Below are positions 10,260 through 21,590 of a DNA stretch of 64,000 nt, piece by piece. Source of the stretch: Tillus elongatus. Its lineage: Eukaryota > Arthropoda > Insecta > Coleoptera > Cleridae. Location: assembly GCA_964006375.1 (NCBI GenBank), contig OZ023266.1, positions 69,960,891 through 70,024,890 of the forward strand. Direction: 5' to 3'. Both the position numbers and the translations under genes were made by a program. Every line of letters begins with the position of its first letter. Position 1 is the stretch's first letter. The notes under the pieces were generated by a model. The model was not told where the DNA came from. It ran no database searches and was given only the letters and a program-made list of their open reading frames with translations.

Positions 10260-11165
10260 TTTTTTTTAATTTCAACAACACACCACGAGCGCTTACAGCC
10301 TAAATACTATCGTACCGTGGGTGTTGACAAGGAGGAAAGAGGCAGCTTGTTAATTCTGGACTTGGAGGTTTGGAGGTTCAGAGGAGAAGGAAAAACATGT
10401 GCCGGCATGGAATTCCACAACTTGGAAGTCCTCGGGACAAAAGAGCCGGCATAACAAGATGTTCTATGTCTGGTGACCTGGACAGTAAAAGGGTGCATTC
10501 GCTCTGTTCCCCTGGTAGATCTGTTGGGGGCAGCAGGTGGAGAAACTATGGAGGAAAGCTCCTCTGAGCAGTGCCCGTGCAGATATCTATAAAAGAGAGA
10601 GAAAGGTCACCAACGGCACGTCGGTGGGCAAGCGATGGCAGCCTTTGGGTGACGGTAGGGTCACTGATGAGACGTATAGCTCTCTTTTGAATGGAGTCCA
10701 GGATAGCGAGTGTAGAAGCGGCAGCGGCACCCCAGATGTGGGAGCAGTATTCGAGGTTTGGCCTTATTTGTGAAGTATATAAGGTATAGAGATTAGCTGG
10801 TGAAAAGTATTTGCGAGTCCGGAAGAGGAAACCTAATTTCTTAGCAGCCGCTTCTGCAATTGATGTGACATGTTGGTGCCAATTAAGATATCGATCCCCA
10901 GAAATGCCAACAAGAGAAAAGGACTCATTACTTTGAATAACTTGGTTGTTCATTGTGATGGGTCTAGGGCTGGTGTATCTCTTGTGAGAAAGAAAGCAAG
11001 ACTTAGTTTTGGTGGGGTTGAATTGTAGAAGATATCTACTTCCCCACTCTAATATTTTTTGGAGATCCACGGAGATAGAACCCTCCATGAGTCTGCGATC
11101 CTCATCTAATTGGGCTAAAGAGACAGGCTTAGAATATTGTATATTTGAATGGAGGGTGCTGTGTG
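10260..11165 (-). pseudogene. LINE (Jockey/CR1-like) 3' fragment: RT C-terminal region
   Basis: The minus strand reads from 11165 down. A frame ending at 10546 contains ISVDLQKILEWGSRYLLQFN, KTKSCFLSHK, SLVGISGDRYLNWHQHV, AAAKKLGFLFRTRKYF and SQIRPNLEYCSHIWG, the thumb and connector region of non-LTR reverse transcriptases. A shifted frame (10498-10307) continues with SFVPRTSKLWNSMPAHVFP, the usual C-terminus of this clade. On the plus strand the element ends in an A/T-rich run TTTTTTTTAATTTC, its poly(A)-like tail. It is a 5'-truncated relative of the long copy at 18.5-21.6 kb, with which it shares both the protein end and the tail. Confidence 0.85.
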
Positions 11166-11362
11166 TTGTAATTGAGGCCCTTTACAGGCAGTTCTTGATC
11201 CGAGGGCACACGCACATTATCGAGACATCTTTCTGCTATTTCCACAGCTTGAATTTCTATCATCTCATTGCTGTATTGACTTCCTAATTTAATTAAAAAT
11301 TTATTACACATTTTGGACAGGACACATTTAGAAGATCCAAAAGTAACAACAATTGATATCAT
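11166..11362 (-). pseudogene. Retroelement ORF fragment, possibly Penelope-like N-terminal part
   Basis: Sequence shared with the LINE stops near 11165. The same minus frame extends upstream into an unrelated stretch: MISIVVTFGSSKCVLSK, then IEIQAVEIAERCLDNVRVP and ELPVKGLNYNTQ. A K-G-L-N-(F/Y) motif occurs in the N-terminal region of PLE reverse transcriptases, so this may be the host element interrupted by the LINE, but the match is short. Confidence 0.3.
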
Positions 11363-11399
11363 GTGTCCCGATTACATTAAGATTTAGCTTTTTAACGGA

Positions 11400-12030
11400 C
11401 TTCAAAATATTTTTTATGTATGTGTTCACCGATATTTTTGTTAATTGCGGACCAATTAAAACAAATCTGTTTTTGTTTTAAAGGGTATAACTACTATACC
11501 TAACCCTGAGGTGGTCCGATTTTCACCAAATCAGGATATGTGATGGGATCTAAAGGAAATCGAGGAAAATCCTCAAAAATCATTTTTTATGTATGTTTAC
11601 CAATATCTTCGTCAATTGTGGACCAATTAAAAAAACGTTTGAAAGGGTATACTGCTGAGGTGGTCTCATTTTCACGAAGTCAGAATCTGATGATGGGATC
11701 TCGGGGAAATCGAGGGAAATCCTCAAAAAATATTTTTTTATGTATGTTCACCAATATTTTCGTCAATTGTGGACCAATTTAAAATAATTTTTTGTTTGTT
11801 TGAAGGGAATCTCATGACGGGAAATCGAGGAAAATCCTCCAAAAAAAATATGTATGTTCACCAATATTTTTGTCAATTGTTGACCAATTTGAAGAAATTT
11901 TTGTTTGTTTGAAAGGGTATACTTCTAAGGTGCTTCCAATTGCACCAAGTCAGGATCTGATGAGGAGATCTTAGGAAAATCGAAGAAAATCCCCAAAAAA
12001 TATTTTTTATGTATGGCCACCGATTATATT
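11400..12030. repeat. Degenerate tandem repeat, units of ~115-175 bp
   Basis: The phrase TTTTTTATGTATG then TTCACC and AATATTT starts units near 11407, 11582, 11730, 11844 and 12001. Each unit also carries AATTGTGGACCAATT, an AAAGGGTATA stretch and GGGATCT followed by AAATCGAGGAAAATCC. Spacing is uneven because units have internal deletions. The 80-codon frame at 11540-11782 only translates the repeat. Confidence 0.75.
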
Positions 12031-12104
12031 ATAGCAGTTTTTTAACACAGTACTCACTGCATACGTAAATACGAAAACAGAAAAATAAACAAACTAAAAA
12101 AGAT

Positions 12105-12565
12105 AAACTGACTTCAAAATTGGTACTAGAAAGCGAATAATAGCTAGATTAGAGGTTTAATTCAAAAGGTAAAAAATAGTTTAAATGAAATATAATTATA
12201 TGCGCTACCTACTTATCTGTTTGAAGCCGGTGGCAAGCCCGAAATACAATAATACTTAAAGCTATAAACAGCTTAGTTAATAACGAATTATAATTCTAAC
12301 AAAATTCCTAAATCTGTTGTTAATGATCAAAAACTAACCCACGCTCACGCACTCGGTCGCGTGCGTGGAGAACCTTGCGATGTGGCGGGAGTGGACCTAC
12401 CCTATCTACCTACTGCCTAATTGGCTCGGCACAGACTTCAAAGAGATAAGTAGGTAGCGCATCTAATGTTTCATTTAAATTAATCTTCATCTTTTGAAAT
12501 AGACCTGTAATCCAGTTATTTTTCGCTTTCTAGTGCCTATTTTGATGTCGGATTTTTTTAAGTTT
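12105..12565. mobile_element. Foldback / MITE-like element with ~120-bp inverted arms
   Basis: The left arm (12105-12226) contains GACTTCAAAATTGG, ACTAGAAAGCGAA, TCAAAAGGT and GCGCTACCTACTTATCT. The right arm (12436-12565) contains their reverse complements AGATAAGTAGGTAGCGC, ATCTTTTGA, TTCGCTTTCTAGTGCC and TTTTGATGTCGG. Arm identity looks to be roughly 75-80 percent. The ~210-bp centre is GC-richer and has no ORF. It could be a non-autonomous DNA transposon. No target duplication was identified. Confidence 0.7.
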
Positions 12566-13419
12566 GCCTATTAGATATATTTTCTTTTAGAGTAACACTT
12601 CCACCATCCATGACTAGTCTCATAAGCCACGGTCGCTCTCAGATGCAACGAATGTACAGGCGGTCTGTAAGAAAACCTGCCGTACAGGACACCCACAGGC
12701 TGTCGAGTCATGCAAACTGCTTTGACAACTGGTTGTTTTTCCTAAGCTAGTTAGTTATCTATATCCTGAGTGACACATGAAAATATCGTGTCTTTCCTTG
12801 CAGATCTGGCATTTAACATTTTTTATTCGACAGTTATGATTGCTTTTTGTACATCTGAAACACCTTTAGAGTAAAATTTGATCAGGAAAAATTAATGAAT
12901 ATGTATAGAAAAGACCGATATATCAAAACACAATCTTATCAACCAAATGACTTCAGTAATTTAATATTTTGTTTTCAATTATTTTTTAATTTTTTAAATA
13001 TTTTTCTGTAAATACGTGGTGAAAATTTAGATATATTTTTTATTTTTATATAAAAGTTTGTAACATACTTTGAATAAATGGTGTATAGTAGAAAAAAGAT
13101 GTGAAATGAAACTTCAAAGTGGGAGATTTAATTACGTTCCTGTTTCTGAGAGCTTGTGACATGAATCTATGGGTATTTTCCGCTTATATTTTCCTTATTT
13201 CCACTGGCTCAGTGTTCCAAGAAAAGTTAAAAAAAAAACAATTTTATATTTTCTTTTTTCCTTTTTTTCAATGTCAATTACATATTAGGTCAGTTTTCGG
13301 ATATATTTTTTGTTTCCGTAAAACTAATTCTGTACATTCTTTGTGTGTGAAATATTGGTAATAAATAGTAAGTGTTTCATGAATTATTGAGAAAAATAAA
13401 TAAATTTGTGAACAAAATT
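12566..13419. other. Unrecognised AT-rich region
   Basis: No protein similarity recognised. The stretch near 13200-13330 partly resembles 13915-14030 (AAGTTAAAAAAAAA followed by TTTTC-rich sequence and ACAT), so a degenerate dispersed or tandem repeat may underlie 13.1-14.1 kb. Confidence 0.35.
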
Positions 13420-13431
13420 CTTTAGCAAATT

Positions 13432-13664
13432 GTATTTGAGCAAGTTGAATGTCTGCACGTTCCACCCTTCGGAGGGGGAGTAAAGCCGTCGGTCCCATGT
13501 CCATGAGATGTTGGGCACGGTAAAGATCCCTACCCTTCTTACAGAAAGGCAGGGGTTCGGCAAAATTTCCAGGATAGTCAGGTGAAACTGCTCCCTGGTG
13601 TCGGTGATTGGCCATAGTCGCGGAAATAGCCCCACGTTAAAGAAACAAAACACACACACACACA
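13432..13664 (+). mobile_element. tRNA-derived SINE, copy 2, body only
   Basis: It starts at GTATTTGAGCAAGTTGAATG and runs through GCACGTTCCACCCTTCGGAG, GTAAAGCCGTCGGTCC, AAAGATCCCTACCC and CCCCACGTTAAAGAAACAAAA to a (CA)n tail. The tRNA-related head is missing. A 12-bp direct repeat CTTTAGCAAATT flanks it at 13420-13431 and 13665-13676. The two minus-strand frames overlapping it are by-products. Confidence 0.88.
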
Positions 13665-13676
13665 CTTTAGCAAATT

Positions 13677-14436
13677 TTGGAAAAAATATAATTTTGGTGT
13701 AACAGACCTACTAAAGACAATTTTTGAAAAAAAAGCGAATTTTTGTGAAAGAGGTTATATGCGAATTTTCAGGTGAATGTTTTTTAAAATTTTTGCAAAC
13801 AAGCTTTTTGTGGATATTTATATCTTGGCAAGTGTGTAAATAACTTAAAAAGGTTCGTTTTTCAGGAAAATCGGACGTGTTTTTCGATAACATTTAAAGT
13901 TTTTCTTTACTACCACTCGTTCAAACTTTCGTGAAAAGTTAAAAAAAAACTTTGTACATTTTCCTTTTTTTCCAATTTTTAAGATTAGGTACATCGAATT
14001 TTATGTACTTTTTCAGCAGATTTTTATGCAAAATATATTTGGTCAAATTATTTAAGTGTTTCCGTGGAAATTTTGAAATCAAAGTATATCGTTGGTCGTC
14101 TCCTTGCAAAATATACACACTTTATATTGGACACCGTTTTGCCAAATCCATATTAATCATATGTGTGTTTTAGCGAATGCTTTTAATTAAGTTTGTAACA
14201 GGGAAAATGCTATACTTAGATAAGAAAACGGCTATATAATAAATATAAAAAATTCTTTGCCCTAACAAAAACAATTTGTCAAAGTAAAAATAAAATGTCA
14301 AGTGTACCTGGAAACGTCCGTGTTAAATACGTGGTATATAGATTTCCTCGCTTAAGAATACTACATTATTTGATTTATTTCACTCTGCAACACTGCTTTA
14401 ATCTTAAAGTGTGGAGGGGGAAGAAATCAGGGGTAG
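13677..14436. other. Unrecognised AT-rich region
   Basis: Short frames only. Runs of T and A dominate. No repeat boundary was recognised. Confidence 0.35.
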
Positions 14437-14552
14437 GTGGACTCAAAGGGAACGGTAAACATATAAGGCACTTTGAGCCCGGACCCAAACTAACCGCTGT
14501 GGACCCAAACTGAACGTTAAATATAATTTTTTGGACTCAAAGTGAACGGTAC
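14437..14552. repeat. Short degenerate repeat of the word GGACCCAAACTGAACGGT
   Basis: Four related words occur: GGACTCAAAGGGAACGGT (14437), GGACCCAAACTAACCGC (about 14480), GGACCCAAACTGAACGTT (about 14500) and GGACTCAAAGTGAACGGT (about 14533). The last abuts the (TA)n array. Confidence 0.65.
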
Positions 14553-14553
14553 A

Positions 14554-14761
<208 letters not shown>

Positions 14762-15149
14762 TTATACTCCTCCAAAATATATACGCGTTTAAAGAACTCG
14801 CCTCCAAAACCGGAGGCGACTACGAAAAATCGGAGGCTAATACGTATCCATGAGTATAACGACTAAACCATGATCTATTCATCAATAAACGGGAATTCTA
14901 AATTTTTGGTCGGAGGCCGTTTGGCAAGGTACACATATACAGTTGCACAAACCAGTTCACGGTACCTTTAACAGGTGGCGTCAGCGTCTAATACACGTAT
15001 ACACTTCGTACGATGGCCTAGTGGGGTTTTCCTCCGAGTATTTTACATACCAATACGCCTCAGAAATATTGCAACAGTGCACGGAGTTCTTTTGTGTACT
15101 AGTAGTATCAGCTTGATACTACTGTATTCAAATATCATTTACTTTCTTT

Positions 15150-15335
15150 TTTCTTTTACTAAGTCTAGCTCGATAAAATCCATGCCATCCCTGGCAAAGA
15201 TACATGAGTCGTCGTGACGCCTGTTGGATCTGGCGTAGCAAAAAGGCATTTTGTGACCAGAAATGTTAACAAAAGGAGCCGCTTCAGTCAACCAGTGCTC
15301 AGTTAACACTAGAACTAGGATTGTGAATATTTTTA
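15150..15335 (-). pseudogene. LINE endonuclease (EEP-type) N-terminal fragment
   Basis: The minus strand translates in one open frame to LVLTEHWLTEAAPFVNISGH followed by KMPFCYARS, then RRHDDSCIFARDGMDFIELD. T-E-H-W-L followed by an I-x-G (Y/H) turn and then a C-I-F-(V/A)-R-D-G strand is the opening of an exonuclease-endonuclease-phosphatase domain of non-LTR elements. The frame is lost on both sides. Flanks 14.8-15.1 kb show no recognised gene. Confidence 0.6.
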
Positions 15336-16257
15336 AAATAATTGTCTATGTCATCCAACTTATTTTTGACACACTGTATATTTTGGTGAATCAAAGTAAA
15401 GCGGGTATCTGCTCTACTTAAATGGTTGTGATTGTTTGTCATCTCACTTCTGCCTGAGGTTTGCTAGCGCGGCTAGACAAAATGCTGATAATAACATTAT
15501 CTGGGCATATAAATGGAGATTGGATGTAAAATGTGAAATGACAACAGTCTTTCTCTAGCCAGATATGTGTATTTAGCACAGCTGGCATTCAAATAAATTG
15601 TAAACTATCTTTGTAATTCGGTTACAGATTTAACAAGCGTGAAAAGAATTTGATACTTTGAAAATTCTTTAATGCGATATTTCCGCTAGGTCCTAATTTA
15701 TATTCCCAGAGCAGCATCCTAACACCATCTGAAATCACGTAATAATACAGACACTAATTAAAACGCTTAAACCACCTTAAAATTCAAGCACGCTTCAACA
15801 GGATTCAACGTAAATTGTTAAATTCACAACGCACAGAAGCCAGAGTATCGTCTCAGGCGACAACGGTGAAATCAAAACGAAAGCAAGAAGGCAAATGAAC
15901 GATTGGAATTTGAGTCGAGAAGAGGAAGACTTAAGATTTATTTCGTAATAAACTAAGTCTCCGGACTGGTCTTTTAAATTGCTTAAAGAAGATTGACAAA
16001 ATTAAAACACAGAAATGTCTTCGGCCGGCTAACTACGTCTCGAGGGAAATTGTTACAGTGATACGTCGTGTATAAGGCCGTCTCAGGGGATTGTGCATTA
16101 GGCTTTCGTTGAGATTCCTAATTCTGGTATAGCGTATGCATTCAGGGTTTTATGGAATTTTAAAATTTAAATTTAGGTACTACGTCATTATTTTTTTGAG
16201 GATTATCAATGTTGTTAAAGTCGAAACATGATTCACCAGTTGAAGACTGGCGTCTGT
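15336..16257. other. Unrecognised spacer
   Basis: No frame or repeat recognised. The region near 15.8-16.1 kb is purine-rich and slightly GC-richer but contains no convincing exon. Confidence 0.35.
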
Positions 16258-16305
16258 GATGTGCACTGATAAGTACACTTGAAAAACATATAAATCACCA
16301 CAACA
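16258..16305 (-). mobile_element. Penelope-like element 3' tail fragment
   Basis: GATGTGCACTGATAAGTAC followed by ACTTG, AAATCACCACAACACA matches the terminal words of the PLE tails at 3.3, 9.1 and 44.3 kb. It breaks off before the hammerhead-like motif. Confidence 0.6.
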
Positions 16306-16516
16306 CATGATAAGAATAATAATAAACACACTTTAGAATTCAATGTCTATAGGAAAGAAACCACGACTATAAGTTACATTCCAAATGACTCAAATCATAC
16401 GTACGCACAAAAATGTTTAGTTTAAAAGAATTAGAATTAGGGTTTATTAAGAACGTAACCGAATATAACGGATACACTACTTGCTTAGTAAAGAAATTAA
16501 TTAACGAACAGAAAAA

Positions 16517-16841
16517 AAAAACTCTGGACGCAGCAAGTGCGTTATGGTAGTGAATTTTCATTAAAATGTTTTTAATAACAAATATGTGTGTTTTTTTTAA
16601 GAAATAATAATCAAATTTGGTTACCAGTATAACCTATATAGTAAAAACAATGTGCCATGTTTCATCAAAATAACTTTATTGTGTGAAAATGTACAAAAAT
16701 TTCCAAAAGTAAACTTAAAGTGTTCCCGAAAAAACACGTTTCTTGGTCAACCTTATAGGTTAATAGCAAATTGAGCTGTTCAAATATGAAACATTTGATC
16801 AAAATTCGCTACCATAACGCACTTGCTGCGTCCAGAATTTC
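16517..16841. repeat. 325-bp inverted-repeat module within MIME
   Basis: GGACGCAGCAAGTGCGTTAT with TAGTGAATTTT at the left is mirrored by AAAATTCGCTACC and ATAACGCACTTGCTGCGTCC at the right. The same module is present at 23600-23905 and 35325-35640. It may be a MITE that inserted into, or gave rise to, the end of the larger repeat. Confidence 0.7.
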
Positions 16842-17635
16842 TTTTCTTACAAACATGCATTATATTTCGATGGAAAATGCAAAAATGCAATAACATAAGG
16901 CGTGTTTGATTAAAAAGAAAAGGAAATTTGTATCACCAGCGACTTATGGGCTACCCTGTGATTGTAGAAATATTATTTTAAGATGTAGCTCAAGACACCC
17001 CATAATTAATATATACAAATCTTTTTCATATCTTATATAATAACGGATATATTGAGCTTTATTGATTTTTTACGAAAATTCGACAAAAATTATATACCAT
17101 TAAACGATAAACTCTATAGCTAAGGCTACTGCCAAGCATCAGAGAAAGGGTCTATTTGAAATGAATTTTCTGCAAATATTTTAGTGAAATGAAGGACAAT
17201 GACGGTTGAAACTAAGACTTTAGGGTTTGTAAAACATTCTTCTTGAGACATTTTCTTTCCATAGCCCGTATTAGATTCAAGTTATTTGCCTAAATATTGC
17301 CAATTTTGACATTTTAAATCGCCACTTTGACGTTTTGAGGAAAACCCCAATTTATTTTTCTTTAAATGCCTATAACTTTTTTTGTCTTTTGACCTACATA
17401 GCTAAATTTTGGTAGGTGGCTTACCTATAAGAATATAAACCTGCGCAACAAATTTGGTTGCCCTTACTGTGTTAATTCCTGAGATATAATTTTTTTTCGA
17501 AAGAAAACACAAAATTTTCCGGGAAAACCTGGGCAGATTTTCCTGGCTAACGAACTCGTCCAAGCCATTTGCAAAAGGAATTTTTTCACGAAATTTAATC
17601 AAAATCGGCCCATTATTTTTTGAGTTATCGGTGTG

Positions 17636-17809
<174 letters not shown>

Positions 17810-17942
17810 ATATAAAAATTTAAACTGACAACGGATATGTTTTCTGGGGAGCCTAATTAGCGCTAATTTGAAGAAATTTTTTCAAAATTCAAAAGTAGGG
17901 ATCTACTCATAAGTGAATTTTTTTTAAAGAAAATTCACTAAA

Positions 17943-18429
17943 AGATAATGTTAGCAGGAGTAACGACCTATACAAAAAAGGAAGCCGAAAAAACTTTGTT
18001 CCCTACCATTTGAATCGCAAATCACCAGGGGTGATGACATTTTTAAGAAAGCCAATCTGTAACTAAGATTTTCGACAAATAATAATTTAAAAACTTGCTA
18101 TGTTACCCAAATACCGAAAGACAAGGATTGTACCCCTAAAATGTCGCGGATCCACTAAATAGGTTGTAACGATTTTGATCTTAAATACGTCGAGCAAACA
18201 AAAAATCTATTGTAATTAGATTTAAAGAATATTAAATATAATAATAATAAAACGAGAGATACCGATAAAAGAAACGTGGAAATGGTGATAACCGATTTTA
18301 GGTAGAGAGAATTTCCAGTATGCAAGCAGTGAAAGGTTTTTTTTTAACCACCCTCAACCATCGAGGCCGAGTACCTGCACAGAATATAAACACAGTTGTA
18401 GTCGTCAAACATTTAGAATTGCTCATCCG
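17943..18429. other. Spacer ending in PLE-tail sequence
   Basis: No gene recognised. The last ~30 bases (TTTAGAATTGCTCATCC) match the segment before the hammerhead-like motif in PLE tails. Confidence 0.4.
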
Positions 18430-18464
18430 CTGATGACGATAACTTGGCTAGTGGAACGATCGTC
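18430..18464 (+). ncRNA. Hammerhead-like motif in PLE-tail remnant, next to LINE tail
   Basis: CTGATGA, extra C, GATAAC-TTG-GCTAGT, GGAAC (altered from GAAAC) and GATCGTC. The predicted cleavage triplet GTC ends at 18464, and two to three bases later the LINE's T-run begins. The PLE tail does not continue, so the LINE insertion or a deletion removed helix I's 3' strand. Likely inactive because of GGAAC. Confidence 0.5.
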
Positions 18465-19154
18465 AGGTTTTTTTTATTTCAACAACACACGACAAGGGCT
18501 TACAGCCTCAATACTATCGTATCGTGGGTGTTCACAAGGAGGAAAGAGGAAGCTTGTTAATTCTGGACTTGACGGTTTGGAGGTTCGGAGGAGAAGGAAA
18601 AACATGTGCCGGCAAGGAATTCCACAACTTGGAAGTCCTCGGAACAAAAGAGCGGGCATAACAAGATGTTCTAAGTCTGGTGACCTGGACAGTAAAAGCG
18701 TGCATTCGCTCTGTTCCCCTGGTAGATCCGTTGGGGGCAGCAGGTGGGGGAACTATAGAGGGAAGCTTCTCTGAGCAGTGCCCGTGCAGATATCTATAAA
18801 AGAGAGAAAGGTCACTAACGGCACGTCGGTGGGCAAGGGTTGGCAGCCTTTGGGTAAGGGTAAGGTCACCGATGAGACGTATAGCTCTCTTTTAAATGGA
18901 GTCCAGGATAGCGAGTGTAGAAGCGGCAGCTGCACCTCAGATGTGGAAGCAGTATTCGAGGTTTGGCCTTATTTGTGAAGTATATAAGGTATAGAGATTA
19001 GCTGATGAAAAGTATTTGCGAGCCTGGAAGAGGAAACCTAATTTCTTAGCAGCCGCTTCTACAATTGATGTGACCTGTTGGTGCCAATTAAAATTTTGAT
19101 CCACAGAAATGCCAACAAGAGGAAAGGACTCATTACTTTGAATAACTTGGTTGT

Positions 19155-20915
19155 TCATTGTGATGGGTCTAGGGCTGGTGTATCTCTTGTGAGAAAGAAA
19201 GCAAGACTTAGTTTTGGTGGGGTTAAATTGTACAAGATTTCTACTTCCCAGTCTAATATTTTTTGGAGATCCACGGAGACAGAACCCTCCATGAGTCTGC
19301 GATCCTCAGAGACAGGCTTAGAATATTGTATATTTGAATGGAGGGTGCTGCCGTCGACGTAGCTGTGAACTGGGTTGGATGTGCTAGATAGGAGGTCATT
19401 GATGCGGAGATGAAACAAAGTAGGGGCTAAAGCTGAACCTTGAGGAACTCCTGCATTAATTGGATACAGTTTAGAGGAATGGCTATCCACAACAACAGAT
19501 ATGCTCCTGTTGGAGAGGAAATTTGCTGTCCAGGTACAAAGTTTTGGTGGTAGGCCATAGGCCGGTAGTTTATTAAGCAGCGCTGCGTGCCAGACCTGGT
19601 CGAATGCTTTTGATATGTCTAGAGCAACAATCTGGGATTCACCGTGTTGCTCTATAGACTTGTTCCAAGAATGGGTGACAAAGGAAAGGAGGTCGGCAGT
19701 CGATCTGCGCTGACGGAATCCATACTGCCTGTCGTGGATTAGACTGTGTTTTTCAAGAAGTTTTAGAAATTTGGTGTTTATATACTTTTCCATCACTTTA
19801 GAGACGACTGAAAGGAGAGAAATAGGCCTGTAGTTGCTAGGAAGCGCTTTGGATCCTTTCTTGGGGATGGGTTGTACTCGAGCAGTTTTCCAGTTACTAG
19901 GCAATATGCCTTTATTATAAGATACCTGAAACAGACGAGTCAGGACAGGAGCAAGCTCTGGTGCGAATTTTTTGAGAACAATTGCTGGGATCTCGTCACA
20001 GCCAGAGGCTTTCCTGATATTAAGAGAAGAGATCATCTTTCGTACCTTTTTAGTTTTGAAAATGATATCCGTCATTTTATGCGCGACATTGGGGACTGTT
20101 GGTGGTTGAACATTTGGAGGTGGGTTGAGAGTAGAATTGCCGGCGAACAACGAAGCAAAAAGTTCAGCCTTGCCCAGGGCGGTAGAAACAATTTCATCCC
20201 CTGAGACAAGAGGTAGGAACGTGCTTCTGCAGAAATTATTACCAATAGATTTAGCAAGAGTCCAGAAGGGTTTGCCGCCGTTGGAGCTTAAGACGACTTT
20301 CTTTTGGATGTGGTTATTAAACGAGTTTTTTGCCTCAGAAAGAATGCGGACATAGCGGTTTCTTGCGTCGTTAAATGCTTGACGATTTTCGTGACTGGGA
20401 TTGTGTAGAAGCGTTTTGTGAGCTTTGACCTTTTCAAGTCTGGCCTTGTCACAGGATATAGAGAACCAGGGCTTTTGAGTGTCTGAAGAGGTTTTCTGTG
20501 TACGTGGGATAAATAATTCCATGCCAGCTTGGATAATTTCTGTGACGTTTTGTAAGATATCAGAGGAGTCAGGATGAGAGAAGCAGACAGACGCCCATGG
20601 AAATGAGGAAAAGTAATCCCGCATTTCGTCCCAATTTGCGGAGTTGTAGTGCCAAACGATACGTGGGTGTGATGACTGTGTGACCTCGGGTTGCATTGCG
20701 CAGGAAGCAGTGACCATGCCGTGGTCTGAGCGACCAAGGGGGGCGGTGACTGATATCTTATAGCATTCAGGTTGTGTAGTAAGAAGGGATTTGAGCTGTG
20801 TGTTGGGATACGAGGAGAGTAAGTAGGTTGCTGAACCATATTGGCTAAAGAATTGCTGACTGCAAAGGCCTCCGCTGCTCTCCCTTGTGGATCTGTTTTT
20901 GAAGATACTAGCCAT
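19155..20915 (-). pseudogene. LINE reverse transcriptase with mutated YADD box
   Basis: A 586-codon open frame covers the end of the endonuclease and most of the RT. RT blocks seen: RVQPIPKKGSKALPSNYRPI, then YGFRQRRSTADLLS, motif A ALDISKAFDQVWH, motif B GVPQGSALAPTLF, motif C YVDGSTLH. Family members have Y-A-D-D at motif C; the second Asp is Gly here, which removes a catalytic residue. The thumb and C-terminal part continue in other frames (19158-18937, 18935-18753, 18659-18474). It reads through without a stop for 1.76 kb, so the insertion is not very old. Confidence 0.88.
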
Positions 20916-21455
20916 TCCTTATTATGGACATTGAAGTCACCAAGAATAGTGACCTCGGAGGAAGGATATTCGGAAATCAGATGGTCGGTTTTGTTCAGAA
21001 AGGTAGTCAAAGAGCTGGACAAAGTTGTTGTGAGAAGGTGACCGGTAAATGCAACAGATGAATTTAGTTGCAGCCCTGAGAGAGAGTTTTATCCATAGTA
21101 TGTACTTTCTTTCAGCTTCTAAATTGGGGAGTCTGGTGCAGGGTAGATTGCTACGGACGTATGCGCACACGCCTCCATACAATCTAAAGGAAGTAAGGAG
21201 CTCATACCCCGGGAAATTAAGGTGATTAGTGGCTGTTTTGGCACTGATTTGGGTTTCGCTGAGGAAGAGGAGTTGGGGCCTGTTAGCCTGGAGTAAATGG
21301 TGTACGGAGTTCAGGTTAGAATTTTGGTCACATATATTCGGAAAGGATATGTTAAATCTTGATGTTGGCGCCCCCTGTACATCCCTCTCCCGGAGATCCG
21401 AATGGAGGGGTATTTTGCCTCCGGAATATTTTGCACAAGGAGGAGCCATCATCAT
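20288..21455 (-). pseudogene. LINE apurinic-type endonuclease domain, frameshifted
   Basis: Residues in order, minus strand: SVHHLLQANRPQLLFLSETQ (metal-binding Glu in S-E-T), then GYELLTSFRLYGGVCAYVRS, then CCIYRSPSHNNF in the 21455-20937 frame. TILGDFNVHNKEWLVSS (catalytic D-x-N) follows in the overlapping 21022-20288 frame. The SDH motif (APLGRSDHGMV) appears in the third frame, which continues into RT. These are the hallmarks of the EEP nuclease that nicks target DNA. Two frameshifts separate them. Confidence 0.85.
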
Positions 21456-21590
21456 TTTTGCTTATAAGGGAAACCGACTCATACACCAGAACCGGAAGCG
21501 TGCGTTGGGACTTCACCGACCCCTTGATATATGGGGTGGTACCTCCTCGGGCGTGAAAAAATCCTGTAGTATTACGTAAAGGAAAATTCC

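Larger units (their letters stand above)
18466..21590 (-). mobile_element. Near-complete LINE (Jockey/CR1-like), inactive
   Basis: Minus strand, about 3.1 kb, from a 5' region near 21590 to an A-rich 3' end (plus-strand TTTTTTTTATTTC at 18468). It contains an endonuclease, reverse transcriptase and C-terminal region in order but spread over at least five frames. Its 3' third is closely related to the fragment at 10.26-11.17 kb. The 5' UTR is GC-richer than its surroundings (GGGGTGGTACCTCCTCGGGC near 21531-21550). No clear target duplication was found. I saw no separate ORF1 (gag-like) protein. Confidence 0.88.

Noticed and set aside
11950..11990. CTGATGA followed by GGAGATCT as another hammerhead
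   Set aside because: No GAAAC box or helix II pairing; it is the ordinary minisatellite unit, which elsewhere reads CTGATGATGGGATCT.
20841..21579. Plus-strand ORFs at 19.1-21.6 kb
   Set aside because: They are antisense shadows of the LINE endonuclease and RT frames.
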